Positions 44,695 to 57,558 are shown, numbered from the stretch's first letter. The stretch is 64,000 nt of DNA from Chrysogorgia sp. JL179-B06 (GCA_035772405.1 JAYKKM010000066.1:536001-600000); one strand, 5' to 3'. Notes: generated by a model from the letters alone, not told the origin. Numbers and translations are program-made.

Positions 44695-47600
44695 TTAATT
44701 AGGAGACCCCGAATTAATACGAAATTTCGTCAACATGGCTTTTGAGTACTTGATCTTATCCATCAGTAGTTTGGCGATTGGATTTGATTTCATATCTGCA
44801 TAACTTGGGAGAAGACAATTCTTTGCAAAATGTTCTTGCTCCCATTTCTTTAGTTCGTCTTTAAATTTCCCAAGTTCTTTCGATATCTTCGTTTCAATGA
44901 CAGCCAGGATGTTCATGTATTGTTCAAAGTAAAATCTGTTGTTGGGTACCTGCTTGTGCTTTGTTCTTGCTTTGTCGAACTGCAGCACTTGTTTCGTGTT
45001 TGCTAAAATAAATTCCACTGCCTGACCTAATTTTGTTAAGCATGTATTGTCACTGTTGGGGTTGTTGCTACTGTTGGCAATGGGCATGTGGACATTTTCA
45101 TTGTTGGTCATGGTGGCATTGTTATTGTCATGTTTGTCATTGTTATTGCTGTTGTTGCTGCCATTGTTATTGTTGTCAGCATTTGTGGGCTTAACTGTGT
45201 GGTCTTCATACTTGTCAGCTTTGGTGATTGAAAGTATCTCTAAACAAAACAAAAAACAATATTAATTTTTATAAAATAAGTTGTGTTGCACGCTGTGATT
45301 GGTCTGACCGTGTTCATATCAGGCTTTGCAAACACGGTTGTGACATCACAGCATATTTTGCAGTCTTTTTATAAAAGAAATAGAAAATATACATCCTGTG
45401 TTTATATATACCTGATGTAAACAAGAGAGAGAGTTTGGTCGACCGTCAAATTTGAAAGTATATACATGTACTTCATAATATTATACAGTATACTTTCAAA
45501 TTCATCCCACTCTCTGCATGTTTGCATCAGGCCATATAAACATGGGTGGCCATTTTCTATTTCTCAAATATTAATGTGCATGATTAATTTCAGTTACCAG
45601 TCTATAGTTTGTATATTAATATATTTGTGCACTGCACTAATTTCCACTGTGTGTAATATCGATGATCTGCAGGATATTATTGTTGTACACAGCAATAATA
45701 CCTCCAAAATAATTGATGAAACAATTGATGTTCACAGTACCTGATTCCTCCTCACCATGTTCATTATCTTCAATCAATGGTAGCTGGTTACTGTCATCAG
45801 AAACCAACTGAAACGATACAACATTTTCGTCACCAGTAGCTTCATCTGCATCATTACTTTCATCATGAACTTCATCATGCTCTTCATGAACTTCATCTGA
45901 ATGCTCTTCCACCAAAGCTGCATTGTTCATGTCCACTGAATTAATGTGGATTGTGTTCATGTTTCCGTTTTCATCCTCAATTCGCAATAAATGTGCTGGT
46001 ATTGGAGTAGAGTCATGCAGACATTCTTTCCAGCAATCCTGAAGATGCTTCTCTTCATCACTAAAATTTCTAGAGCGATAGTGATGAAGTGAAGGACCTT
46101 CAGGATGAAATTCGGGACACAGTTCACCATCGAGAAATTCAATATCACCATTGTTCTGCTGTGACCACCATATCCCTTTGCCTGCTAGCAAGAAATCGCT
46201 TATTCTTTCCAGGTGTGCTTGCCAAGATCTGCTGTGTTTCATCATGATGGCATGTGGAATGACAGTGTTCCCATATGGTGGCAATGATTCTGCTAGCTTG
46301 GAAACAGATGCTTGCTGTTTTGAAACACTTCTACATCTCTGGTAAGTGCCCATTTGCTTTTCTGCTTGCAACCTAATCAAAACATTGCCAATAATGTGGT
46401 TGGGGTGATTGGATGATGTCGACTTGGTGATACTGCCAATAGCACTGAAGATTCTCTCTTGCTCTTCCACATTGCAAGACTTGCCACAAACTAAACGGTG
46501 CTGTATTGCAGCATGGGAAATGATGTTGTGGTAGTAATTGCCATAAAGCTTCCTGGTGGTTAGTTTCTTTAATGCAAAACCAAATACTCTTCGGCACAGA
46601 ATTCCATGGTACCAAGTCAAGTTATGCAGCCTTAAAACTGATTTGGGAGACCGATTGACTTCGGAGCCATATGCAATGCCTTGTATTACCACCATTGAGT
46701 TGAGTAGTAGTTGGACTGATGCCGAGGATATTTGGAGCTTGGCATGGTTTGCCAGCATTATTAAAGCACACCGATAGTCACAAGTGCGCTTCGTTTCTTT
46801 TACACCAACAGAGAGATCAATAATTTCTTTCATAGACAAAGCTTCTTGTTCAGGTAAATGGGCTGGGAGTTCTGTAAGGAGGTTTTCAACATGTTTTCCA
46901 ATGTCATGAAGAGGTTCGAAAGAAAGGATCTCATATTTCCCACAATTCAGCGATTCCATTGTTGCCGCAGGATTAGGGTACAGCAAGGCTGGCACTCTTT
47001 GCACACCATGCAGGGTATCTGTTAACAGCTTTTCTAATTGCTTTTTTGTTTCCCCTTCATATATGCCCCTTGTATTAAGCTCTTGAATGAGCTCATTCTT
47101 CTGCAGCCTATTGAAAGGCTTGTTATTTGCAGACAGAGTGTTTTTTCTACCCAATGGCCCTTTCATAATCAATGTTTTTCTGTCTGAGAGTGACACATGC
47201 TTGCAGTGAAAGGAATAGTCCAGTTCATACACTCGTGGTGCATGTACACCACAGCTGCAACGGTAGTAATTGCCACCTTTCTGCTGCCCAGATTCAAATT
47301 GGCGTGCAGGAGAATCGCCATGGAAAAATCTCATCACGTCTGTTATTAGATTTCCTGACTTGGTACGTAGTTTCTGGTTCATATTGTGTAGACATTCTAC
47401 CCTGGTGTCTATGTATGTGAGCTGCTCAACATCACAGCTTCCTGATCTAGCTATAATATAGACTTCAGGAGCTTCTACTCTAGCCTGAACATCTTCAGTG
47501 ATACTGGTTTTCTGCTTGTACTCTTCATCAGTGTAAAACATGGCTTGATCGTATATACACGATACCATAAAAACGAGATGACTATGGTTAGCGATTGTTG

Positions 47601-49975
47601 ACAAGTCATGCTACATTTTAAGATGTCTTGTCCTTTCAATGCTCTTTAGGTGTTCCCTCCGTTCCATTTCAGTTCCAGTTTCCTTGTACTCATTGAGCAT
47701 CTTTAATCTTTTCACAATAGATTCACTTGTCATGTTGGCAAACTCTTCATCTGACCGGTCTCGCATGTATTTTTCCTGGCTTTTTATCATTCTTTCTCTG
47801 ATTTCAATAAGTGGTTGCTTCCTTCCTTCTACAATAAACTCACTCTTCACTATATCTCCAGAATCATTCAATACCAACTTTTGATACTACAAAAAGTTAG
47901 AAAATCAAATTACAGTCTGATATATAATGCTGTAAGTGTACAGTATACAGTATCAGAATACAGTATTTTGCCATAATGTACATGAAATTATACAATAATT
48001 ACTGATTCTATAGGATTTAAATTACAGTTGAACCTCTATTTTTCACACTAATTAGAGGTTGTACTGTGGTACAATACTGTGCAGTAATGTATAGTATACA
48101 GTATACCAGTATGGTTTAAATCAATGTGCAGGCAATATTCCAGTATAGTGCACCTAATTTGCAGTTAGAAACTGTATCATTATATCTGAAACTGTATCAT
48201 TGGCACCGATAGCTAGGAAGTAATTGGGCTAACCTCAGCTATACCTAATATACAGTACTGCATGCAGCTAAGAACACCTATAGTGTTAATTTAATTAAAT
48301 ATCCTCTTAAGTCTTAACCCAATTCCAACCTTATTAGGCAGGTTCTCCTTTAAAAGTAAAATAATTTGGCATTAGCCACGGTAAATTTATACTGTATGAG
48401 GCTACTTTACAGCTTTGAGGGTTCTTAACCCATTCCTGCCCAGATGGCACAATCTCATGAGGGATAAAATTGTCTGGTATTATAGTACAGTAAATGACAG
48501 TAAAATTATAAAAGGCCATATTGTACACTCTAGAATGGATTATTTAAAAAAAAATTAATTTAAATAAATTACTATTGTACTGTACATGCAATTAAATACA
48601 CACATTAAATATGAATAGATTATATACCTTTCTTGGTGCAATAGGTTCTCCAATTGTATATTCACCCTGCATGACCTTTTTTGTCAGTTGTTCCTTCATG
48701 GCATCATTGGTTTGGGGGGTTGGAACTGATATTTCTCCTCCTGCACCTCTGAGCTTCTTTCTTCTTATTCTTGGACCATCACTTTCAGCATTCAACCTTT
48801 TGAATCTATTAACATTCACACCAACAGATACTAGCCATTCTCTAGCTATTTGACCACCATTCTTTGCTAATGAACCACTAGAATTTTCAATCTGATACCG
48901 TCTTGCTAAATCTGACCAATTAACCGGGCTGCCATCAGGGTAACTTTCAACTTCCCTTTTTAGTTCTTCTTTATTCCAGTTCATATTGTTGAAATGTCCC
49001 ACTGGGTTTTTCTTCTTTAAACCTTTGGCTTGACGCCTTTGAGCATTTTCCTTAGTTTCAAATGCGATTGCAAGTCGTGAACGTTGTCTGGCCTGCATTG
49101 ATTGTCTGTTACCAAAACACCTGTAAATATAACATTTGATTCCAATTTAGAACTCAGTCTTGCTCTTAACATAAATACTGTAATAACTACTTATATATAT
49201 ATATATATATAATACTGTACCTCATTACTGAAGTATCATTCCATTGTTCTTCCAAGTTAACTTTGCTCTTCTTGAAGTAACTTCTTATTTCTCTTTTTCT
49301 CTCAGTGTTGCTCTTCGTGGTTTGTAAATTGAGTTCTTTCACCTTTATTAATGCATCCGTCAATGGCATGCTGCACATTTTTTCAAATACTGGATTTATC
49401 TTCTCGTATATTGTTCGAGCTGTGGCTGCTGCCTCTCGTTGGGTGCATTTGATTGGAGCGCTTATCTTGGAACAAATATCTTGAGCAACAGACAGTGGAC
49501 TAGTCCTCGAGCTACCTTTGAACTGCACGGACTTGACAGGGAATAAAGACTGCTCAACGTATCGGTGGAAACAACCATTGCACTCCATTAAAGTGTGTTC
49601 AGCTTTCCTTTGAGATGACAGATGATTCCAGTTGTCGACGCAAAAGATTTTCTCATACCGTTCACGTTCGTTCGCTTTACGGGAACCCCATGTGCTAAAT
49701 TTTTTGCGCAAATCTGGAAGCTTTTTCTGGAAAACCTTTGAATCAATTGAAACGTTGCTTCCAGCGAAGATGGACGAGAAACGTTTGAACATCTCACTGT
49801 TCGTGCGCGCTCGGTGAACCTTTGGAGTCTCGTTCTCGTCACGTTTGATTTCAGCAATAACCGCTTTGGTTACTTGCCAGGCTGCTACTTTCACAAACCC
49901 ACATGTATGCAGATGGATAAGACTCACTAACATTGTAAAATTATTAAGCTTTTCTGGTGAATTTAATTCTTTCAA
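44695..49975 (-). CDS. Large four-exon gene of unknown family (one internal TAG)
   Basis: Exons (minus): 49975-49221, 49120-48628, 47886-45741 and 45239-44695. All three junctions have GT..AG, and the phases add up, giving 1,313 codons. The only lesion is TAG at 47613-47611 between HLKM and HDLSTIANHS; a Trp codon (TGG) at this point would restore the frame. Visible features: a Lys-rich N-terminal region, RNWKQ-like basic blocks, a Cys-containing YRCSCG motif, a SAP-like segment (LQKNELIQELNTRGIYEGET), a conserved-looking core (KLYGNYYHNIISHAAIQHRL, STSSNHPNHIIGNVLIRLQA) and an acidic C-terminal stretch, then an Asn-rich linker. From memory, similar proteins are repeated in cnidarian genomes. 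Function is unknown; a transposon origin is possible. It could be a recent pseudogene or, if the TAG is bypassed, two proteins. Confidence 0.65.
47887..48627 (-). other. Intron 2 of the 44.7-50.0 kb gene
   Basis: AT-rich, with many TACAGTA-type short repeats. No TIR pair or gene recognised. Confidence 0.5.
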
Positions 49976-50941
49976 GTGAACGTACTTTCCAGATAACTTT
50001 CTCGATCGACGCGAATTTTGAATCTGGCGCCAAAAATTTAGTCAAGCGCATTATTCTGACAGATTCTTGGTTACGAAAAGACATAAGCCAGACCACTTTC
50101 AGAACAGATGTTTGTTATAGTGTAATGTTTTATCCGAATGTTCTGAATTAAAACCGATGAAACCTATTGCATTCTGCATGACTGCATTCACTGCTGTTAA
50201 AATAATGCGCAAAAATACAGCACATTTAAGCACATTGAACAGAGTCAACGTTTTAATATGGCGGGATAGTATTAATATTTACGTGAATTGACTAATATAA
50301 TTTACTACATCCATGCAAGCACACTATATATCTTTATTTATATATAAAATAAATAGCTTCGATCCCCAGCACCACTGTTTTTCTCGTTTAGCGTGCATGG
50401 TCGTCATGACAATGCGTGTAACCGCTGAAACAAGTATTTCGACTGAGTGGGCTCAAGCGTCAAAAATGGCGCATTAGAGAAATGTATTTAGGTTGTAAAA
50501 GTTGAACTTTAACGGCTTCGGCGGGAAGGTTTTCAAAGTCTATCGTGCATCTCTATATACGATATCGCTGCGAAATGTACTCAAATTTGTCGCTCCAACT
50601 TGAATGCTTACATTTACATCGCGTAAAGAACTTTAAATCGACAAATTCGTAAGAACTACGGCTATGTTTTGATTTCATCAAAGTTATATAGTTACTAATT
50701 TGCTACTAATAAAAGTATATCTACATGTGAACCTTACTCAGCAATTTTTTCTCCCAACCTACTGTACCAAGCACTTTAAAAAAAAATTAAATCTGTTAAC
50801 CAATTTAAAAAAAAGTCTAGCCTACTGTAATTAGTATCCAGAGCAATTACAATGTAGATATACAGTATAATATATTGCATTATACTGTAACTATGTCAAT
50901 AAACTATAAATTTGTGACAACAAAACATGCACATGCATGGC
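49976..50941. other. Intergenic between two minus-strand genes
   Basis: No coding region, TIR pair or array recognised. It should hold the promoter of the unknown gene and the 3' flank of the HECT gene; AATAAA on the minus strand was not located with confidence. Confidence 0.45.
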
Positions 50942-53900
50942 TTATGTAGAACCAAAGGTGGGAGAGTTTAAAATTGCATGATCCATAAATGATTGAAATG
51001 TTTCATACGGTATTTCATTTTTGCTGTCTGGGTACAGTGGTAGAAAAAGCACAAGTCCACACGTGTTGCTTCTTGGCCGGTTATCATCCCAAAACTGAAT
51101 AGATGGACTAGGCCGAAAACCAAGTGGAGGAACTTCGTCGGTTCCTGTTGCGAACACCAGAATGTCTTCTAAGGTTGCACAGCTTCTTCCATCTAAAAAG
51201 CAAATGGTAAAATTTATCCTTGAGAATATTATCATCAGTTCAACATTGCATGGTACAAAATCATTTCTATAATGCCTGAAAAAAATCAGCTATTACTGCA
51301 ATTGATATCCTTACTTTCACAGTCTTGAAGGTAATCGCTCCAATGCATAACAACCATCTCTTCTCGGTCTCTCTGTTTGGTCCCGTCCTCTGAATAGGAA
51401 GGTGTGAAAATGCGGTCCATTGTTTCCGACGTTAGAGGAGATTGACCATGACAAAAAAAACCTTCCAATAACTTTGGATGACTCTGCATTAGTTGCAAGA
51501 CATTCAAAGTTTCCAGACCTTTCTTGAATTGCTCCAGAGCAGACCTCACTTTATCAATTACGAAGTACTCACATAATTCTTTCAAAAGGTTCTCTTTATT
51601 TTCGAATTTAGGTAAACCATTGCTACCAGCTTGTCCAAGGCAATCCAACGCAGTGTCGGAACTTATAACCTGCGTAAATGCAGATTTATCTTTGCAATCA
51701 GAGATCTAAATTAAGAACAAAAAATAATAACCATACAGTATGCATGCTTTGTTGAGAATTACGCGGATTAACGGGGTGGGGTCAACAAATGCACCTGGTC
51801 CCTGTCAACTGACCACTGACAATCTCCTCGTCACTGGCCAGCCCTGTTGCCGACTTCTAACACTGTTTTTTCATCAGAGTGACCTGACCGTATTGCAGAG
51901 GTAAATTTGTAAATGAAATAGCCTGTTGGGATTTAAAATGATAATCGTATCGACAGGGTATTTTTATATGGAAATGTTTGGCGTTTTGAAGAGACTAAAA
52001 AAGTGGCCGTAAGGCGAAGTACCACTGTACGCATTTGTTTGCCCAGGGCTTATAATGGCATCTCTCGATCATTAATCAAAATGATGAGTCGCCAGTGTAC
52101 TGCACACACTGTACGTCAAATAATGTAATCGCAAAAAACTAACTCGCTACTGGAAACACACCTGTACAGGTACCCTTGACTTTTTACCTGCAATAATGTG
52201 CTCTTCACACCAAAATCGCGAACGTCGTCTAATGTTGGCTGGCATTTCCTCTCACCATACTCGATAAAATTAAACATGCATGGTGCCAGACAATGTCCAC
52301 CTCCTCCACCATTGCAAATGGAAATAGCCATAAGTTTGCCACATTGAAAGTACAAATTGTTTCTCTTGGCTAAACAGTATATGAAAATAGGAAATTAATA
52401 CAATGAAAATCATGATCATTTTCAAATTTTGGTTTAAAAGACTTGATACAAAATGGCGACGCAATGGAAAATTACTGAACATCTACATTGTCAATTTATT
52501 CCCAATCACCTGTTGATCACTCTGTAACTAATTCAGCCCCCAAAAAGGATGGGGACATGGACTGGAGTCTCAAACTACCACAGCTCATGAGTCATGGGCG
52601 TTCCTGTTCAATTTACTGTACTGTGCTGCATATACTGTAGCAATTGAAGACTCCACATGCCAACCTTTTCATTATTTATGGGTGAAAGTTAAATATTTAG
52701 ACTGGGTTTCATGTGTTTCAGCTTTTAACCCTTTCCCTACTACACCGCCCTGTACCGCCCGCTGAAAAAACACTTCGAAGTTCCTATGCCGCCCTGTACC
52801 GCCTGACAAAAGTTCGGCTATCATCCCTCCCCTACAGGGCCTATCTTTGTCTAATATGGTTTTAAAATAAATTACCAGGCTTTGGCCAATCAAATGGCAG
52901 TTACTGCGCATAAATTTTCTACTTCGTTCTGTTCAAAAGCGAAGCGAAACGAGCGAAGTTTCAGTAATGGCGGCGCAAGATGGCGGCGGCGCCGCTTCGC
53001 ATAATTTCGCGTGAGCAATTCGATTAAATATTTGAATCTTCTGAGTCAGAGAGTGAAGTAAATTTAGGTATAGATATAAGTGTTTCTGAAGAAAGTGAAA
53101 ATGCCGAAGCGAGTCAAAAGACAGACCAGAAATGGCGGACGAAGACGAGTGATCTTCGACACTTCATCTCAACAACAACATTGACGATTTCGTTTCGCCC
53201 ACAGCAATTTCTGTTGAACTTCCAGACGATGCGACGGAGTTAGATTCGTTCAAACTTCTGTTTGGAGACGATATCGTCGATTACATTATCGCACAAGCGA
53301 ATCTTTACGCGCAGCAAAACTTTCGGAAAACCCAGAAGGGCTCAAGAAGTGGCCGAAAATGAACCGCTTGGCGCTTGTCGCATTCCACCGTGCGTTTGCC
53401 AGAAAACTCATCACAGGGTATCCCAGTCGTTCGGATAACAGAAAGCGTTCACAAAGGCACTTTTAGAACACTTTTTTATAATTATTTTGTGTATAGGAAA
53501 GATTCTGTTAAGTAATATGTATTTGTCCAAAAAAAAAATAAAAAAATAATTTAATTAATTTATAAATTGCTAACCTACTGTTTATTTCTGTGTATTTGTA
53601 TCTGTTTAATGGCTCCTAAATCTACTGAGCATATATGATTTGATTTGTACTATGAAATGCATATATCCCTCTCATTAATACCAGGAACTATTGCACAATT
53701 TGTCTCCAGGGGGGCCAGGAGGGAAAGGGTTAAATATCGGGTAGTGTAGTTCAGTTTAATGATCGAGAACTCAAAATGAGAGTATCTGAGTTAATTATGT
53801 TGTAAACAATTGCTGTTTTCATGTTTATACAGTACTGTACCTTCTTGGTTTAGAACAATTGCTTTCCTATTTGCTGGGCCAGCAAAGGCATTCGACACAA

Positions 53901-54132
53901 ACATGTCATGCAGAGCAAGTCTAAGAAACTCACGGGTCGGTCCACCGAGATCAACTGCCCCTTCACTGGAACCATGCTCATCGGCAAATTTGACAGAAAG
54001 CGGAAAAGATGCTTGGAAAGTAGAGCATCCCATCTCCCTCGTACCATCAACAAGTATAAGAAGATATGCAATGGGAGTGGCACGTGTAGACGTATTTTTT
54101 GCTGCTCTGCTAATAAATTGAATTTCGGTCAT
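50942..54132 (-). CDS. HECT-domain ubiquitin ligase-like gene (four exons, 371 codons, intact)
   Basis: Exons (minus): 54132-53841, 52369-52188, 51705-51315 and 51192-50942. Phases are consistent and no stop intervenes. N-lobe signatures are PLSVKFADEHGSSEGAVDLG, then GPTREFLRLALHDM, and GKLMAISICNGGGGGHCLAP with FNFIEYGE. The C-lobe has FATGTDEVPPLGFRPSPSIQ, then RPRSNTCGLVLFLPLYPD with the thioester Cys in SNTC, and ends FMDHAILNSPTFGST. The closest known type is the G2E3-like HECT domain. HECT E3s accept ubiquitin from an E2 on that Cys and pass it to substrates. The protein is essentially a bare HECT domain; any substrate-binding N-terminus would need further exons upstream, where a LINE starts 64 bp away. 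Start chosen at the first Met of the open frame. Confidence 0.8.
52729..53729. mobile_element. ~1.0-kb piggyBac-type element, internally deleted
   Basis: CCCTTTCCCTACT at the left and AGGAGGGAAAGGG at the right are near-perfect TIRs. TTAA flanks both (52725-52728, 53730-53733), the hallmark target of piggyBac. It lies in intron 1 of the HECT gene and carries a transposase N-terminal remnant. Confidence 0.88.
53030..53365 (+). pseudogene. piggyBac transposase N-terminal remnant
   Basis: Plus-strand translation gives an acidic start (SSESESEVNLGIDISVSEES). In another frame it gives DDFVSPTAISVELPDDATEL, then DSFKLLFGDDIVDYIIAQAN and LYAQQNF, matching the conserved N-terminal region of piggyBac transposases (DD..LF..IV..TN.YA.Q). 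The catalytic DDD core is absent and the frame shifts once. Confidence 0.7.
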
Positions 54133-54195
54133 TATTAGGCTGAATATTGCTTTGATTTATCGTTTAAAACATAGTATTCATATTACTATTACGAT

Positions 54196-55034
54196 ATGCC
54201 TCCTAAAAGAGCTGACAAGAAAGCTACTACGAGTGTTGAAACCGATATAGAAGAGAATGCCGATAAGTTAAACATGGCGTCGATCGAAGCTCTTCTTGAT
54301 CGTCGTCTTCAGAATCAAACGTCAACGATTAATGATCTTTTTATGAAGTATTCGAAGATGACTAAGGCAGACCTTGATGAGGTTAAAGCAAGTATTAATT
54401 TTCTTAGTGCCAAATATGATGATATGGTCGCAACTGTGGACAAGCTCCGCTGTGAAAATACGATGCTGATCGACAAGGTAAAAGCACTTGAGAAGGGTTC
54501 CGCTGTTCTGGACAATGACCTTGAAAATGTAAAACATTATTTAAGAAGGGATTTGCTGGAAATCCATGGTGTACCACAATCTACGGACGAAGATACAGAT
54601 GCTATCGTTAATCAAGTCGTTCAACTAATGGACACCGAAATGGAGTTCAACAAGACGGACATTTCTATTTCGCACCGTCTACCTGCCAACGACGGTTACT
54701 GTCCTCCAATAATCGTCAAATTCACACGCCGTGATGTACGTGATAAAATCTATAACATGAAACGCCGCCTTAGCTCGAAGAGCTCAGTTGACCTAGGCTT
54801 CACACAAGAATTTCGATTATATGTTAATGAAAGTTTAACGCAGAAAGGTAGAGAGCTGTTGAAGAGCTGTTGAAGGAAGTCAAGCAGTTCAGAAGGGACA
54901 AGCACTTCAAGTTTACCTGGACGAAGAATGGCAAAGTGTTATTAAGGAAGGAGGACAGCCGCCCGTCTTCACCAGTCTTTACCTTCACATCAATGAAAGA
55001 TTTTCAGACATTTAGAGATAGGTATCAAGGCTGA
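54196..55034 (+). pseudogene. LINE ORF1 (RNA-binding protein), frameshifted near its end
   Basis: The frame opens MPPKRADKKATTSVETDIEE. A predicted coiled coil follows (MASIEALLDRRLQNQTSTIN, then VKALEKGSAVLDNDLENVK). Next is an RRM-like/transposase_22-type domain (YLRRDLLEIHGVPQSTDEDT; PPIIVKFTRRDVRDKIYNMK). GAGCTGTTGAA is repeated in tandem at 54853-54863 and 54864-54874; the extra 11 bp shifts the frame to a stop at 54873. The other frame continues with KHFKFTWTKNGKVLLRKEDS to a stop at 55034. ORF1 proteins of this layout coat LINE RNA. Confidence 0.75.
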
Positions 55035-55084
55035 GTGAAGTCACTTTATCCAGATAAGTAATTGATTTATCACAGTCTTCATTT

Positions 55085-55482
55085 CGTTAGTTAACATACT
55101 TCCTTTTAATCATCTTAATGATGATGACTTTAATTTAGCAATATTTGAGCTTTCTACCGGTCCAATTAATTTTGATGTAGATAGATTAAATAACCTAAAA
55201 TTTAACCCGTTATTACCGGATGGTATAAATAGTCGCTTGGCTTTATCAAATGATTTAGATCCTGATTCTAATTTCTTTTCGAATGCATCTAACTGTGATT
55301 ATTATATTGAACACAAATTTAACGATGTGCTCGTTGATACGATTCCCAATGGTTCCGATTGTTTATCTTTGATGCATTTAAATATACGTAGTCTTTCCAG
55401 TTTAAAGCTTGAACGCTTGAATAATTACCTGGCCAATCTTAAAAACAAATTTTCGATAATTGGTATCTCTGAGACTTGTCTA
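55085..55482 (+). pseudogene. LINE ORF2, start of the APE-type endonuclease
   Basis: The plus strand reads DLDPDSNFFSNASNCDYYIE, then DCLSLMHLNIRSLSSLKLER and FSIIGISET, which is the first part of an APE-like endonuclease (the HLNIRSL Asn and the GISET Glu are metal-site residues). The coding text then stops at a hAT-like insertion point near 55482, and the missing continuation begins at 61918. The ORF2 start codon is not certain. Confidence 0.75.
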
Positions 55483-56024
55483 GTGGCGGATCCATCCCAA
55501 AATCTGACTGTTGCAAATTTGTGAAGTGGATTCTTGAAGGGGGGTACGGGGGCATTCCCCCCCGGAAAATTTTGAAATCTAGAACCTCAAACGCGATTTC
55601 CCACATTGTGAGCTCACATTTACAGCTAATTTTGCATCAAGAACGGTTCGAATTTTCTGCAAAAACAAAGAATCAAATATAATTTTGAGTAACATTTCAT
55701 GTTATCTTATATTTATGAAAAAAAACCACAAAACACTGTCAACAATATCAAACTATTTGTGCAAAGCATTACAATAGTACTGTATCGATTGACCAACTTA
55801 CCTACCCTTACTGTACTTTTATACCTGCTCTTCCACATCACACAAAAAATTTATGCAAGGTAGGTGCTTAATAATTTTTTTTCTGTACAAAACAGTTATA
55901 CTAATTTACTAGGCGGCAACCCAACTAAGACATATGCTTTTAAAGAAATGATGGTTGTACAGAAGCATAAAATTTAGGAGCTTTCACTGCACAGGTACAG
56001 AATAATCAGTTTCAAATCATCAGC

Positions 56025-56310
56025 TTGGTGGTGCAACGGCAGCATAGTAGCAAGGGAATTTAAATTTAATAATTTAAATTTAAATTTAAATTAAATAATT
56101 TAAAATCATCATGATACAGCAGCACGAGGATGCAGTATTTAGGAAAGTTATTTAGTTCAAAATCATCTTGATACAGCAGCAGAATAGCAGTTATATACAG
56201 CAGCCTTTCAAAATCATCTTGAGACAGCTCAGCCAAAAAGTGGTTGGGCAGAAAAAGCAGCTCAAAATCATCTTAGTACAGCAACCAAATAGTGGTAAGG
56301 AACATGTTCA
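56025..56310. repeat. Repeats around CAGCAGC/AAAATCATC phrases
   Basis: The words TTCAAAATCATCTTGATACAGC and variants recur about five times with varied spacing. TTTAAATTTAAATTTAAATT forms a short AT repeat inside. No gene. Confidence 0.5.
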
Positions 56311-56363
56311 TTTGAATCACAACATTTGAGCCAACAACATTTATTCTCAAGTCTACAACAACC

Positions 56364-56392
56364 TGGACGATCAACTTCACACATCTAAGGAA
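56364..56392. repeat. Solitary end of the AGATGTGTGAAGTTGATC MITE family (inverted)
   Basis: CCTGGACGATCAACTTCACA, then CATCTAA, is the inverted form of the terminal sequence seen at 15692 and 16287. Only one end is evident. Confidence 0.6.
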
Positions 56393-56762
56393 GTTTAATA
56401 GAACTTGATAGTGACATGAGACATAGAAATGAGGAAAATTGGCAGTTATGAGCATTATTGTGAGCTTCTGCAACAATAGCCTTTATTGGATCTTCTTTTG
56501 TCAAATGTTTGAGTGCATTATTTGACAAATACATAGACAAATACATAGCAAATCATTTCCTTTGTGATGAAATAATTATAATAATAATAATAATAACATG
56601 CAGCCATATTTTGACGTTAATACTTGGTCATGCAGCTAGTTGATAAAAACATTGCTGCTATCAATCAAGGATCTGCCTATAAATCCACCTTTATTGTGCT
56701 GCTGCTCAACCAAATGGGTGTAAGGAATATATAATAGAGAGCATTCTGGTAAATATGACATA

Positions 56763-56896
56763 GACCTCTTTCATAATGGCACCCAAATTAAATATTCTTT
56801 TATATTCATTTAAATTAGCCTTTAAGACCTTGTTCGTGTGTCTGTAGCATACAGTATAAATGAATATTTAGACTGACCGACATTATGAAAGAGGTC
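56763..56896. mobile_element. 134-bp TA-flanked MITE, GACCTCTTTCATAATG ends
   Basis: GACCTCTTTCATAATG at the left and CATTATGAAAGAGGTC at the right are perfect complements. TA lies outside both ends, as for Tc1/mariner-type MITEs. Confidence 0.85.
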
Positions 56897-57558
56897 TATA
56901 GTGCAATAGAACAGGCATTAGACAGACAATTGCCATCTCCCGCAGTTCTAGAGGTGGTTTAAAGAGATTGATATACCTGTAAGCACATTAGGCCTTCTGG
57001 TCAACTTGTATTTATTTATAGCAATGGAATAGTGAACACACAAGGCCGGTCTGGCTGGCCTCGTGTAAACAATACACCCATGCAGCATTAATAATTATTG
57101 CTAGAACTATCAGTTTATACAAACTGAAAAGGTAATTTTAACGAACAGTAGTAAGGTCTATTACAAAACAAAACTTGCTTTTGGACTATTAAACAAAGAC
57201 CATTCATTTCAATAATATTATATTAAAGACATGTTCTCCAATCTGGCAAGCCACAAATTACGAACAGATGAAAACATATTCAATATAAACTAATTAGCGT
57301 AATATGTATTATTCATGAGCCGGTAGGCTTACATTGTCTGTACCTTTTTGTCCTTAAAGGTTGGGACACACGAGGCGACAAATCGCGGGGGCGTGTCGCG
57401 GGGACATTTCCCTTGTTGAGGACACACGATGCGACAAATCACGGGGGCATGTCGCGGGGATATATCTCCTGTTGAGGACACACGAGGGGACGCGAAGAGA
57501 CTGGAAACAGTGGTTGTTACTTCAAGTAAGTCTATTGAAATGGCGCACAATAAAAAAA

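Noticed and set aside
45047..45265. Leu-rich ORF suggesting a membrane protein (plus strand)
   Set aside because: It is the antisense of the Asn-rich (NNN) codons in the last exon of the minus-strand gene.
57361..57558. N-terminal extension of the Harbinger transposase
   Set aside because: These codons translate the TIR and subterminal repeats; the conserved protein starts at the Met at 57559.
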